From: Chenopodium formosanum
Taxonomy: Eukaryota; Streptophyta; Magnoliopsida; Caryophyllales; Amaranthaceae
Assembly (NCBI GenBank): GCA_024500155.1
Contig: CM044876.1
Coordinates: forward strand, 7,073,001 to 7,137,000
Length of the DNA: 64,000 nt
Direction of reading: 5' to 3'
The position numbers were made by a program, and so were the translations under genes. This document shows, piece by piece, positions 1 through 12,803 of this stretch (positions are counted from its first letter, which is position 1; each line of letters opens with the position of its first letter). The notes below the pieces were generated by a model. The model worked only from the letters and a program-made list of their open reading frames with translations. It was not told where the DNA came from and did not search any database.

Positions 1-1916
1 TGCCTTTGTCCTTGTCTATAGCCACTGCCACCAGACCGCGGTCCTCTGCTTTCTTTCCTGCATTCACTTTTGATCCCCACATTGCAAAACGTTCCTCCTT
101 TCTGTACTTTTGTCTACCTTTTTATGGGCCTTTTCTTCTTATTTTTCTTTTTCACCTCCTTTTCTTTCTCTGTTAATTCATCTCATGCATGCAAATGCAT
201 GCATAATGATCTAAACTCAAATTTGGCCTCATGTTATTCCTGGTGTTTACTAATTCTCTACATTATTTTTGAGAAAGAAATGAAAGAGAAAATTATCCAC
301 CTTAATTTCCTCGAGTCAATGTGCTTCATCTTTTTCTTTTCCCTTATTTCTTTTATTTTTTTGCTTTCTTGGGCATCCAATTTTTCCCACCCATATATGT
401 TGTGCTTATATTTAGCTAAAATCTACTATATCCCATGATAAAAGGGGTAATTTTTTGAAAGTCAAACATAAGAAGAGAAAATCAGAAAAAATTAGTAATA
501 TTAATGAAAACTTTGATATTATTTTCCACGTTATTAATGTTTGTATTCCGGTACATGTTAAAGATTGAATTGCTATTATTTATAAGGACTGCTCTACATG
601 CATTATATACGAGTATAATTTTAGTATGTAGAAGATAAAATATAAAGATTATTATACTATGAATAGTTAGTTAATTTAGTTGAAATGTGTTTTCATTGTC
701 TAATATTGCCGTGAATCTATTTATTTTATTAATGAATAGTTGGTTAAGTTGGAAGAATTGGTTAGTATAGGTTTCCATTTTTATTTCAAAACATATCTTT
801 ATCTTAAAATAAGTCTTACATTCTTTAAAGCTTGCAATAATTTGACTTTTGCTCCATGTATAACTCTCACTTTTTAAGCTAGTTTGAAGCCAAAAAAATT
901 AAAAGTTGTTAAGTTAGGCTCAGTATATGTTATTAAAAAATTTAACTAAGTGATTCATAATTTAAGGTACTAATGTTCAAAGTTATGCATTGGCAAACAT
1001 GCAATCGTTGCAAGCCTTAAAGAATGGCTGAAGTGCTGCATATTACTCGTATTTGTATTTTGAGGTAATACAATATTTATGAGAAAAGAAATACTTCTAA
1101 GTCTTACCATGTTTAAAATGAGAAAATAATACTAGCAAATTGGCTTGGGACTTTGTGTAATTAATTGACTGCAATATCGATTTTTCATCCAAATTTAACC
1201 CGGATTATGGAAAATGACTGGTAAATTGAATTAAAAAATAATTGTCCAGCCTTGATATGAGCAGAGACAATTATGAATTTTGATGATTATCAACTTCCAG
1301 GAAATTGATAAATTGAAAATCTGTACGAGTTGGGTTGAATTATGCATAGAGGCTAGATCTAAAATTATTCAAACGTATAATGAATATGAGTTACCATTGC
1401 AGGGCCATTTTGTTGGTGGACATTTGATCATAAATTGAAGATGGTGTTATTTCATGAGGTTTTGGGTCTAGTTTGCTATAATTGAAAGGCGGAATGAATT
1501 GCTTCATTGATAGTCTTGGGGTGAGAACTTCTGTTCCTTTTGATTTAATTTCTACCCTACATATTTAATAGCTGTTTTATTATTGTCAAGTTTTTTTTTC
1601 CTCCTGGTTTTATGGGGTGTTTATCATACCATTATTCAGAAACTTTCAATATCTATAATGTGGTTCCTGCCTACAGTAAGATTGGGGGGGGGGGGGGGGA
1701 CGGGGGGTTTAAAAATCTCTTTGGTGAAATCAATTTGATAAGTAAAACAAAAAAGAACGAGGACACAAGTGCAAGAATTTATACAAGTTTTATAATTGTC
1801 TATGTTTTGACTTTTGACCAAAATGCCTAATTAGAAAAAATAAAAAAAAAATAAAAAATTGGCCTTTGATACATTCTCTAATTGACAATTGACGGGAAAG
1901 CTATATTATTAGGATC
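1..1916. other. Intergenic, no gene seen
   Basis: AT-rich sequence with scattered stops in all frames. The only notable object is a pure G run of 16 at 1684-1699. Short open frames here have low-complexity Phe/Ser-rich translations and no recognisable domain. Confidence 0.6.
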
Positions 1917-4309
1917 TTAAATGAGCTCGTCTGTCTCTTTTATCTCTTCAATCTTTTCAACAGCCTCTTTTATGCTCCATCTTACATCTATATTCTCATG
2001 GCAACAACCAAACCCAACCTTCAAAAGTTTGTTCATTTCAACCTTGCTGTAATGAGTACCTCCCATCCCTTTATCAAACACGTCTTCCCCCTTTTCCTCT
2101 TCATTAACTATATCATTTACCCAGGCCACTAGATTTTCACCCTTGACATTTCCGACGGCAAGGAAGTTGGTCGGGAATTTCCCAGTTAGTACTTCCAGTA
2201 TGAGAATGCCAAGGCTCCAAACATCAGTTTTCTTTGTAAGACGGCCAAGGTGAGCATATTCTGGTGACTTGTAGGCAACCATTAGCTGTTTAGCATGCTC
2301 TGTGTTGATCAAAGGTTTGAGGGCATAGTCCATGAGTAGGGGTTCGTATGAATAATCGAGAAGTACATTCGACGATTTGAGATATCCATGGGGCACTATT
2401 AAGCTTGGGAGCTCACTGTAAAGGTAAGCCAACCCCCTTGCTATTCCTTTGATAATCTTCAACCGCATTGGCCAATCAAATACTTCATCTTTCGTAGTAT
2501 GCTTTCCTGAAACAGATCAAGTCACACTACATTATGTTTAAAAATCTTCTTATGCATTATCTTCTAGGATTATTAATGAAAGGCAGCAATTTAGGCTCCG
2601 GAGGAAGCAATATATATTGACCATTTGGGATTTGTTTTAATGATGCTCCATATGTTATAAAAGTTGAGTTTTTGTATTTCAAAGAAAGGGAAGGGTCACT
2701 TACCATGAAGGTGACTAGCCAAGCTTCCGTTGTCGACAAAGTCAAAGATAAGAAGCTTCTCTTCTTTTCTATAGTAACATGCAACTAAAGCAAGCACATT
2801 TGGATGTCTTAACTTGCCCATTTTCCAAATGTGCTCATGAAATTCATCCCTTCCCACTCTGCTCATCTGCCTAAACCTCTTCACCACCAAGAGCTCTCCT
2901 GCAAATACCTCCACCTTGTAGGAAGACTCGAAATTTCCGCTCTCCAACACCTCTGCTGATGCAGTTAACAGTTCAGAGAGGTCAAACTTTTTCCTGTCAT
3001 CTCTCACAAAATCTAGCTTCCCTGGTTCCGACCGCTTCTTTATGGTCCTTGGGTGCTCCTCATTTGGTGTCATGTGTGTATCCCCAAAATGGTTTCCATC
3101 TTGAGATGCAAAACTATCTAGTTTCTTTAGCTTTGCCTTGCGTTTCTTCTTATATACTATTAGGATTGTCGCTGCCAAGATCACTAGTGCAAGTAGTATA
3201 ACTAGCACAATTACAGTGGCTTTACTTGATGAATTGGTTATGTCTTTTAATGCTGCATCACCTGTATTACCTGTGCATGGCTTAAGAGGGGCCCCACACA
3301 GTCCCTTGTTGCCTGCATTGATTTGTAAGGAAATGTATAAATTTGACATTTTCCAAGTATCGCAACAAACATTGGTCCATTGGTAGGCGGTAATATATGG
3401 TCGCAATGGTATTGAGTTTATATGAGAATTTTAAAAAAAGTTTTATTCCAATGTCCATGGCAATACCTTTTCTTTTGTTGCGAATTTATGAAGAAAAACA
3501 TTTACTTGAGTTTTGAATTGCATTACCATGAACTTTAGCATTAGATATATAATTACACACTAACATGTTACCATTATCAGTGCTGGCATTACAGCCTAAT
3601 TCTATGGTGTACAACGTGTTTTACCTGAAAAGAGCTTTGGATTGAGGTGCATGAGTCTTGCAGGTATCGGACCCTCCAATTGGTTGTTAGCCATATTGAT
3701 GCTTGGCAAGTTTTTTTGATGAAAATCCGGGATGGTGCCTTGGAATTGGTTGCCATCTAGTTTCAGCTCAACGAGGATGGGTAACGAGGTGAGAGATGAT
3801 GGTATCCTGCCGGTGAAGGCATTGTTTGCCAGGATTATCCTCCTCAAAGCATCCATTCCAGTAAAGGCATCGTCAGGAATATCACCAGAAAATTTATTGT
3901 TAGACAGGTAAACGGATCTCAGTTTGGGCAGATGACGAAAATCTGGGATTTGACCCTCAAACTTGTTATTTTTAAAGCTCAGGGTCCTTAGCTCAGGCAA
4001 TTGAGAAATCGCATCAATATCAATGGTGCCACCTAGACCCATATTTTCCAGCTTTAATCCCCATATATTGCCATGTTCACAGATGACACCGATCCATTTT
4101 TTATCTGAGCACGGAGCATTAGAAGGGTTCCAATTGGAAATAGCATCCATGTTCGTGAGAGATGACTTGAACTTTAGCAGGGCCTCATCCTCTGTGAGTC
4201 CAGATACCGGTGTTCCTATACCTGTTATTGCCAATAGATATAGAATATGGAAGAGGTAGGAACATGGGGATGGTGGGCGCACAAGCGGAGCAAATGCATG
4301 CGCGCCCAT
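1917..4309 (-). CDS. Pollen receptor-like kinase (LRR-RLK, PRK type), probable pseudokinase
   Basis: Membrane LRR receptor kinase. Exons on the minus strand are 4309-3625, 3312-2704 and 2506-1917; both introns are GT-AG and the frame is continuous, giving 627 aa, normal for this family. Order: N-terminal hydrophobic signal (about 15-38), LRR N-cap with WNPSNAPC, about five LRRs (about 75-220), a Cys-paired cap (GLCGAPLKPC), one transmembrane helix (about 260-282), basic stop-transfer, then a kinase domain. The kinase looks inactive: the glycine loop reads LESGNFESSYK, the HRD position reads HGY (PHGYLKSSN) and the DFG position reads DYA, while the VVK lysine is kept. The HGxLKSSN form is typical of PRK proteins, which act in pollen-tube signalling with ROP-GEF partners (family knowledge). 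Function in this plant is inferred. It has no evident link to the triterpene genes nearby. Confidence 0.9.
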
Positions 4310-7080
4310 CAGCAGTTTTAGGAATATATATTTATGTATTTTACCTGAAGGTAGATGATAGATAATAATGCCGTTTGTAATATATTTCCTTTCAAAATTT
4401 TGGTTTTTAACCGTTACTTTTATCGTCTTGCATGTTGTATCTTCATCTTCAATCTCTTTCCCCTTCGTCTTTCATGGGGATTACGTAGAGGATACACAAG
4501 TGTAATGCCAAAAATAGGAGGGGTGGTTTCGAAATTTAAAAGGGTTGATAAATGTCTATGCGTTTAAAAAAGTAACGAAAATAAAATTATAATAGGGGGA
4601 GGTTTTGGAGGGTTTATGGAGGTGTTTAGAGGGGAAAGATAGGGTGGTAATGTCTCTGTTGGCTTTACGAACTGTGAACTTGGCGGTTGATTTCGGGTTT
4701 TGGGGCGTTGGGGAAGAAAAAACTGGGATATGAGCTGTGCATTTCGGGTTTTGGGGTGTTGGGAGGAGAAGAATCTGGGATATGAGCTATATTGAGGCCG
4801 AGAAGAATGGCCAACCTTTTAATCAAGAACCACAGTTTTCCTTTCTTTTTGCATTCTATTAATAGTTTTGCCAACTTCTACGAATAATAGTTATGTAAAA
4901 TTTATGCATGAGTTCATATTTCTAAAAGAAATTGAATATCAGCATCTGTAACACTGTAACTTGTTTTTATCTCTTACTATTTTTATACGCACTGTTGTGC
5001 ATTCACCACTCGTGAGGAGGGCCATCTAATGTAATTTTTCCTTGCATTATTGAAGGAAAAAAAAAAAAAGATGTACATGTAATTGGGTTTGTGGTTTTTG
5101 TATTAATCTAATAAAAATCGTAAATTGTTTTATTAGATTTTGAATTGTTTTTAATTGGGAAGAAAAACATTTTTTTTGAAGATAATTTCATATTCTTCTT
5201 TGTTTGATCATTTGTAGAAATTTAAAATGTTTTTTTGTAAATACAACGGTGTTTTCCTTTGTAAATGAGAAATGCTAGCCCTCTATCAGAAATCTATGCC
5301 TTTCCTTGTCACCCAAATCCTCTCCTCCCCCCTATGTGGTTCCGTTTTCATTTACATTATGTTTGGATAGGAATTATGAGGAAAAAGGGAGATCGAGGAG
5401 GGAAGTATTAAAAAAAAAAATGGAACCATATAGGGGTGTGTGATTTTCGGAAATTATATATTGAGACAATTTTAAAAGTGCATACAGCCGTATAAGACAA
5501 TGTTTAATGAATTACAAGATTTATTACTCTATACCAAATTGGAATTTGTTTCAAAAAAGAAAAAGAAAAAGAAAAAAAGAAAAAACTACATTGGAGTTTT
5601 TTTTTTGGAAGGAATTTTTCTATCTTAAACTCTACCTTTTTTTTTTCTAAATTTTTTTTTAAAAGCATTAATTTGTTTAAGAAATTCATTATATTCTTTC
5701 AAAAAAAAAAAAAAAAGAAATTCATTATATCTATTTATTATTATAATTGTTTCTAAAGACAATTATTAATTATTATTATTACTATTGACTATTGTGTTAT
5801 ATTTCGTATTATTAAAACTTCTTTTTTTCAATTATCAATAATTTAAAAAACTGAGTATGACTCAGGTATTATCTTGTTATTGTTTTTGAAGACAATTTAT
5901 GCTAAGTGACCATTAGATTATAAGAAAATAAAAGTACAAAGTATATTAGACCAATTTTTTTTATAAAGGTAAAAGAAAAAAAAATTCTTAGAAACCTCTC
6001 CTCACGAGGAGAATTCCTTGCATCAGAGGTAATAATTGAATACAAAGACAAGAAAATACAAAGAGTAATGTCTATGTTATCATTGATGAGATGACCTACT
6101 ACATTTGTGATCTAGTTTGCTACTCCGTATTTGATTTGTTTTTCTGTAAATGTGGTTAATTTTCCATTTAAAATACGCTTTAACTACAATATTTTCTTTA
6201 AAAAAAAAATAGATTTGATTTGTGATCAGATACACAAAAGATTCTACGAAATCGGGTGCACATGAGATTTTGTGTACCAACCCGGCCTCTTTATATATTG
6301 TTGGCATAAATTACGTGCTAGGTTGCACGAGGACAAGGTTCAAGGATTAGGAAAGGAAAGAGAAATTAACAAAGAAAAAAGTCACAAATTAAATTAATAA
6401 GCTACTCCTAATCAAAACGGAGTATTTTAATATGTCCACTGACTTCTCTTCATCGACCAAAACATTCACTATAGACTCTTGTGCTCGAGGCTCACGTGGA
6501 ACATTTTTGCATTTACACCACCTTTTTTTTTTTTAAATTTTATTTTTGAAAATTATTTTTTATTTTATTTTCTTATTCAAACTTACATATTTGGACACAG
6601 ATTTTATTTGATCCTTACTTTTTACAAGGCGTATTAGAATTTTTATATCATCTCAAATCTCTTACTTTTTATAGAGTAATAAACTGAACTATTATTCCAT
6701 TATTTCTTTTTCTATGATTTTTAATTCTCTAACAAATCATACTTACACAATATTTCATCAGTTTACTTAGCTTTCTAAAACTACGTGCCAATCAAACTAT
6801 TTAGCTTCCTCCATTTTTTTTAGTTGACACATTTCTTTTATCCAAATTATCAATACACAAGTGAACAATTAATATCTCTAATTACGAATAAGTAAAAATT
6901 ATAAATAGACCTAGTACCAAACATTAAAATATGACAACTAAAAACCTAGTATATTATACTTCCTTTGTTTTTTTTAATCGTAACGTTGAGCAACTCGTGA
7001 AAAATACTTGTTAACGCTAGTGTTACTAAGTACTATTGTACTAATCGCGAGCACCTAGCTAGACAATAATGTTTGCTAAT
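4310..7080. other. Intergenic, no gene seen
   Basis: AT-rich, with many A/T homopolymers. A 4.66-4.80 kb stretch has a short internal near-duplication (TTTCGGGTTTTGGGG). Nothing here looks coding. A poly(A) insertion at 5681-5730 is listed separately. Confidence 0.5.
5681..5730 (+). repeat. Poly(A) micro-insertion with 14-bp target duplication
   Basis: GAAATTCATTATAT occurs at 5681-5694 and again at 5717-5730. Between the copies lies only TCTTTC plus about 16 A. A long target-site duplication around a poly(A) stub is the mark of LINE-type reverse transcription that copied almost nothing but the tail (inference). Confidence 0.65.
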
Positions 7081-8527
7081 TAGCACTGTCAAAACGGTTT
7101 GACCATTCGGTTTCGGTTCGGTTTGAAATCGGTTCGGTATTCAATCGGGTCGGTTTGGAATCGGTTTAATTGTCTCACGGGTCGGTTTTGGTTCGGTTTA
7201 AATAGTTATCGGTTCGATTTGGTTTCGGTTTATTCTTAAGCGGTTTTAATTCGGTTCGGGTTGTAAACAGTCCGGGTAGTAAACGGTTCGGTGCAGACAG
7301 GATGCGGTTTGTTAACGGTGCGGTGCAAACGGTTTTTATCCCGGTTCAAACAGTTTCGGTTGGAAACGGTTTCGGGTTAAAAACAGTTCGGTTCTTTTTT
7401 GGTTCAGTTTATAACTGGTTCGGTTCTTTTTCGGTTCAGTTTTTAACTGGTTCGGTTCTTTTTCGGTTCAGTTTATAACTGGTTCGGTTTTTCGATGGTT
7501 TAACCACTTTAACGTTATTCATATCGGTTCCATTTCAAGTTTACTAAATTACGGTTCGGGTCGGTTTTCGGTTTCAAAAAATAAAATGTTTATCGAGTTG
7601 TTTGGATTCGGGCAGTTAAATGGTTTTGGTTTGAAATTTGATAGTACTTGCTAACCTTTTGCGTTCACAAGTTTTATATAAAGTCGCGAATCATTTCATA
7701 TTTACTATTTAGGCATCATATTATAAACAAATTCTCATTGATTTTATAAATACATATTATGTTCTGTTTCAAGTTTAGTCATACTGATCTTACTAGTTTA
7801 TTACGAAGTAGATTATAAGAGTTAGTTTATTAATGTATTACTGTGTTTACAATTAGGTTATTATATGCTTCTTATTTAATCATTTATATACATGACTAGA
7901 GGCAGTAGTGTTGCTAATAGTTTGAGGCAGGGCCTGAGCTTGCTTGTTTTGCTCTTGTTTGTGAACATTGATTATCCTTAATGAATGATTTGCCTTGCTA
8001 TTTTAAAAAAAATATTCTAAGATTTCTAATATTTAATCCATTTAATTATATTCCCGTAAAAAAAAAATTCATTTAATTATATAAAAAAGTTTGTAAACGG
8101 TTCGATTTAGAAGCGGTTTGAATCATAAACGGTTCGGTTTATAACTAGTTCGGTTTACAAACAGTTCGTTTTTAAATGGTTCGGTGCAAACGGGTAGCAG
8201 TTTGCTAACGGTTCGGTGTAAGCGGTTTTTTTGCCAGTTTAAACGGTTTCGGGTTGGAACCGGTTTCGGGTTAGATACGGTTCGGTTCTTTTTCGGTTCG
8301 GTTTTCTTTCAGTTCGGTTTATATTTGGTTCGGTTTGTTAACGGGTTCGGTTCTTATACGGTTTAACATTATTCGGGTCGATTCGGTTTCGGGTTTACTA
8401 AAATACGGTTCGAGTCGGTTTTCGGTTTCAAAAAAATCGGTTTTTAATCGGTTCGGTTCTCATTTGGGTCGGTCGGTTTCGGGCAGTTAAACGGTTTCGG
8501 TTTGAAATTTGACAGCAATATTGCTAA
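7081..8527. repeat. Two CGGTTCGGTTT-rich repeat elements with shared ends
   Basis: About 7081-7655 and 8093-8527 consist of degenerate CGGTTCGGTTT units (variants GGTTCAGTTTATAACT, GGTTTCGGGTT). Both blocks close with the same terminal string, CAGTTAAAYGGTTTYGGTTT followed by GAAATTTGAYAG. The outer ends are inverted relatives: the left reads TTAGCACTGTCAAA and the right, reverse-complemented, starts TTAGCA and reaches CTGTCAAA. The middle 440 bp is unrelated AT-rich DNA. The element class is unknown to me; no open frame is convincing. Confidence 0.6.
8039..8082 (+). repeat. Poly(A) micro-insertion with 13-bp target duplication
   Basis: CATTTAATTATAT at 8039-8051 is repeated at 8070-8082, enclosing TCCCGT plus an A run. 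Same architecture as the insertion at 5681-5730. Confidence 0.6.
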
Positions 8528-9359
8528 TGACATTCATCGTTCAATTTTGCAACTAGACAAAAGATGTTTTCTCAAGCTACTAACCGCGAGCACCTCGTGG
8601 GTCTATTTTGCCTTATTTTTCATTTCTTCATCAAATAATAAATTTATATTTTTTTATTTTGAGAATATTATATAAAATCGATCTAACATTTATAATTTGA
8701 CTTTACGTTTTTCAATACTACGGTGTACTAATGAATATTTTTATGGATCTTTCCCTTTAATTTATTAAATTACTACCACTTTCCGTAACCTTGGCTCTTT
8801 TGTAGTGATAATCTTAGCTTAGGTTGCGTAAATTCTTACTTGATGAATATCGGTATATTTGTCCAGTAAGTCATTAATCTTACTTATTAACATTCTTTAA
8901 TTTTTTAATTAGAGAGAAGACTGTTCTAATAACTTCTTATGTACCTTTCTCCCTCATTTTTTTTTATCAACTATATTGAAAATTGGATGCAGTTATTATC
9001 GTATAAACATTAATTTACCTTTTTTTTCGAGGGAAAATAGTGATTTAACTGATTAAACGTTGAATGAGCAATAGTACTATAAATGAAATATAAATTGTTA
9101 GGAAAGTGTACACATACTACGTTTTTTTTGTATTTTTTTTTTTAATGAAAGATTAAGCTGACACCATGAAAAGATATAATTCGTATTACATAGAGTTAAT
9201 TCAGATCAACTATCTTACTTTTGTACAAAGCAATCAGCATGCATACATGTAGGCACATGTTTAATGTAAATTGTAACATAGTTTTATAATTATTTTTTTT
9301 CCCAACTCCCATATCATCGAGTTACATAATATTAGGTAAGGTTCGAAGAAAATAATACA
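8528..9359. other. P450 upstream region, no gene seen
   Basis: AT-rich, no coding signal. It presumably contains the distal promoter of the P450 gene that starts at 9487. Confidence 0.4.
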
Positions 9360-9394
9360 TACACACCACACACCACACACCACACACCACACAC
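9360..9394. repeat. ACACACC microsatellite in P450 promoter
   Basis: Four to five tandem copies of a CACACCA-type heptamer lie just upstream of the TATA box of the P450 gene. Confidence 0.8.
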
Positions 9395-9402
9395 TCTATC
9401 AA

Positions 9403-9413
9403 TATATAAATAG
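9403..9413 (+). promoter_or_regulatory. TATA box of CYP716 gene
   Basis: TATATAAATAG about 75 bp upstream of the ATG at 9487. This places the transcript start near 9435 and leaves a short leader. Confidence 0.65.
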
Positions 9414-9486
9414 ACACAACCTCCTAAGTATTAGTGAAGAATTAACTCTAAATTAGCATCCACCTCCCAAAAAAAGAATAAAAAAC

Positions 9487-12400
9487 ATGGAGCTCATCTT
9501 CTTGGTTAGCATAGCCCTTATTTTCTCCCTATCTCTACCTTTTCTCTACCTATTCTATAGGCATAATTCGACCCGGGGGTACAAGCTACCCCCAGGGTCG
9601 ATGGGATGGCCCGTTGTGGGCGAGTCCCTAGAGTTTTTCTCTACCGGGTGGAAGGGATACCCGGAGAAGTTCATCTTTGATAGACTTAAGAAGTACAAAC
9701 CTAGCCAAGTGTTCAAGACTTCCATCTTTGGAGAAAAGGCTGCCATTTTTTGTGGCGCGGCTGGTAACAAGTTCTTGTACTCGAACGAGAACAAGTTAGT
9801 GCAAGCTTGGTGGCCTAAATCGGTTGATAAGATCTTTCCTGCTGCCACACAACATTCTTCCATAGAAGAAGCTAGGACTATGCGAAAGCTTATCCCTCTC
9901 TTCCTTAAGCCCGAGTCTTTACAAAGGTACGTAATGTATTCGGACATGTATTAGTATGTATGACTTCAGTAATTTTCAACCTCATTAAAATGTGTTCATC
10001 ATTTCGTAAACATGGATTGGAGCTACCTAATTAAATCATAAGTACAAATCTTTGGTTTAATATATAACAACACATAGGTCATTTTATGTATTGATATGTA
10101 CATAAATTTACTAATATACATTACTGATGTGGTGTTATAATGAAAATATTATGTCTTCTACATGTTTTATGTGAGTAACAACGCATTCTATACAATACTT
10201 TAAACTTTTTAAAATGAACCAACTCAATTAAAAGTTTAAAGTTGTATAACCTGACCTGATGTATGAATTTATTACCTTGCACAGGTACATACCCATCATG
10301 GACACCATAGCCACCCGACACATGGAGTCCGGGTGGGAGGGCAAGGACAAGGTAGAAGTGTTCCCCTTAGCAAAGCGATACACCTTTTGGGTCGCTTGTA
10401 GGCTCTTCTTGAGCATCGAGGACCCGGTCCATGTAGCCAAGTTTGCCGACCCCTTCAATGAGATAGCCGCAGGGATCATATCCATCCCAATAGATCTCCC
10501 CGGGACACCGTTCCACAAAGGGATCAAGTCTTCGGAAATCGTTAGGAAAGAGTTGAGATCAATAATCAAGCAAAGGAAATTAGACTTAGCAGATGGCAAA
10601 GCTTCACCAACACAAGATATTCTATCTCATATGTTGTTAACTTCTACCGAAGATGGGAAGTTTATGAATGAAATGGATATTGCTAATAAAATTTTGGGAC
10701 TTCTTATTGGTGGACATGATACTGCTAGTGCTTCTTGTACCTTTATTGTCAAGTTTCTTGCTGAGCTCCCTCACATCTATGAAGGTGTCTACAAAGGTAA
10801 CTAGTTAACAACCTTAATTAATAATGTGCATGGATTTATTTGTTACTTATAATTTGCTTGATTATTATGAACTAGCTCTAATGAGTAGTAACTTGTTATT
10901 AATTTGTCATTTTTCTAGTTAATTAATCCGATGTCCCATATGAAATTAATCCTAATATTGATTTTGGCATATCTCCCATGATTGAAGGTTAGAGAACAGT
11001 ATTTTACAACGAGAAGGCCAAAATCAATTTTATTTGGAGTGAAGAAATCTATTTGTTTTAAATTATACATAAAAGGAAATTCAATAAAGATATGATGAGA
11101 AAAATATCACGCAAAATCTTATATGTGACTGGTCACACTATTAGTCACCAAACACTTGAAAAATGGTTTTAAAAATGATTTTTAAAATCAATTCATTCAT
11201 CAACAATTTATACAATGAGTCAGTCAAATTAGCTATGAATTAGTTAAAATCAGCTAATACAATCAATTCTATTTTCAGTTTTTAGGCAAACATATTGGAT
11301 TTTTGGATTGATAGGTTTAATTTTTAGTTGGTATGGATCATAAATTCTATGATTTTTTAATAATTTGAGAAACCCAATATATTTAGATCTTGCTAAACCA
11401 AAACCAATAATTTAGTTGACTAGATGTATTTTAAAATAATTCTTGAAAATTGTGGCATTTACTCCTCGTTGATGATTTATGGTCTTATCAACTTATAGTA
11501 ATAGTATTGATTTTTGTCCTTTCTTCATTACTCGTACTACTCTCAACGCTCGTTAAACTCGCGCATACTCGATAGTCGGTTCTAGTGTTGTTTAGTGACG
11601 ATAATGACATCATACTGAATCTAAATCTATTTATGGGAAATTTAAAATAAGAGTAATGTTATTACATAATTCTTAGGACTATATATAAGCATTAAAATTA
11701 TTGTTGAAAATTGTATAAATTTAGGAATTCATGACAAAAACACGCGTAAATTAGTGTGTCTGTGTCATGATTTTCTAAATTTAAATAATTTTCAAGAGTG
11801 TTTTAAATGTTTATATGTAACCCTAAGGGCTGTGTATAGCTTTTCAATAAAACTAGCGAATCTATGTTATTTTCATACTGTAGTAAGTTGTTGTATCCTT
11901 AATTTAACAATGAACAAACGTAAAATTTAGTGGATCTTGTAGAAGACTAATTATTTGATTATTATCTAATAATGGTGGTTGGAAATTTTACGATGCAGAG
12001 CAAATGGAGATAGCAAATTCAAAGAAACCAGGAGAGCTTTTAAATTGGGAGGACATACAAAAGATGAAATATTCATGGAATGTGGCATGTGAAGTGATGC
12101 GTTTGGCTCCTCCACTCCAAGGTGGTTTTAGAGAAGCCATTTCCGATTTCATGTACAACGGATTCGAAATTCCCAAGGGCTGGAAGGTAATTTCACTATG
12201 ACATTTTATCATTTATTTCGAGTTCTGTTCAAGTCAAGTCAGTTTGACCAGGTTTAAATTTTAAGTCGTAACTTAAACTGTCACTACATACAAAGGTTTT
12301 ACAATTAGCTACTAAATCATGCATGTTCCACATCTTTTACAACTTTTACCTTTATTTGTACTAAACTCCTAGTCATAAAGACAAACTAATTAATTAAGAT

Positions 12401-12744
12401 TATTTAACATGTATAAATGTACTTAATTGCAGCTATATTGGAGTGCAAATACAACACATTTGAACCCAGAATGCTTCCCAGATCCAAAGAAATTCGACCC
12501 ATCGAGGTTCGATGGGTCCGGCCCAGCACCATACACATTTGTACCCTTTGGAGGAGGGCCAAGAATGTGCCCAGGAAAGGAGTATGCAAGGCTAGAGATA
12601 CTGGTGTTCATGTACCATATTGTCAAGAGGTTTAAATGGGAAAAAGTGCTTCCAAATGAGAAAGTTATTGTTAATCCCATGCCTATCCCGGAGCATGGCC
12701 TTCCCGTCCACCTTATCCAACATCCTCAAACCGCGGTTGCCTAA
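9487..12744 (+). CDS. CYP716-family cytochrome P450 (triterpene oxidase candidate), complete
   Basis: ER-anchored haem monooxygenase. Exons 9487-9926, 10285-10796, 11999-12186 and 12433-12744 join in frame across GT-AG introns (483 aa; CYP716A proteins are about 480). Visible parts: N-terminal anchor (about 2-22), proline hinge [15 protein letters not shown]-helix [11 protein letters not shown]-helix ExxR (EVMR), FDPSRF, and the haem loop [15 protein letters not shown] with the Cys ligand. Family members oxidise C-28 (and other carbons) of beta-amyrin, lupeol and alpha-amyrin scaffolds, giving acids such as oleanolic acid; the exact position here is inferred. It sits convergent with an OSC gene, as expected for a triterpene cluster. 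The end of exon 4 differs from its two paralogs: PVHLIQHPQ here, against PVRLFPHPQ and PVCLFPHSQ. Confidence 0.93.
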
Positions 12745-12759
12745 TTTGATTGGGATTCG

Positions 12760-12803
<44 letters not shown>

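Noticed and set aside
11125..11152. GTGACTGGTCACAC in CYP716 intron 2 as an end of a GGCCACA-family element
   Set aside because: A similar string is in the same intron of the pseudogene copy (58185-58205), but no partner end was found; at most a decayed remnant.
12423..12680. Antisense frames over CYP716 exon 4 (also at 14206 and 59724)
   Set aside because: Shadow frames of a conserved coding exon; they recur wherever exon 4 recurs.
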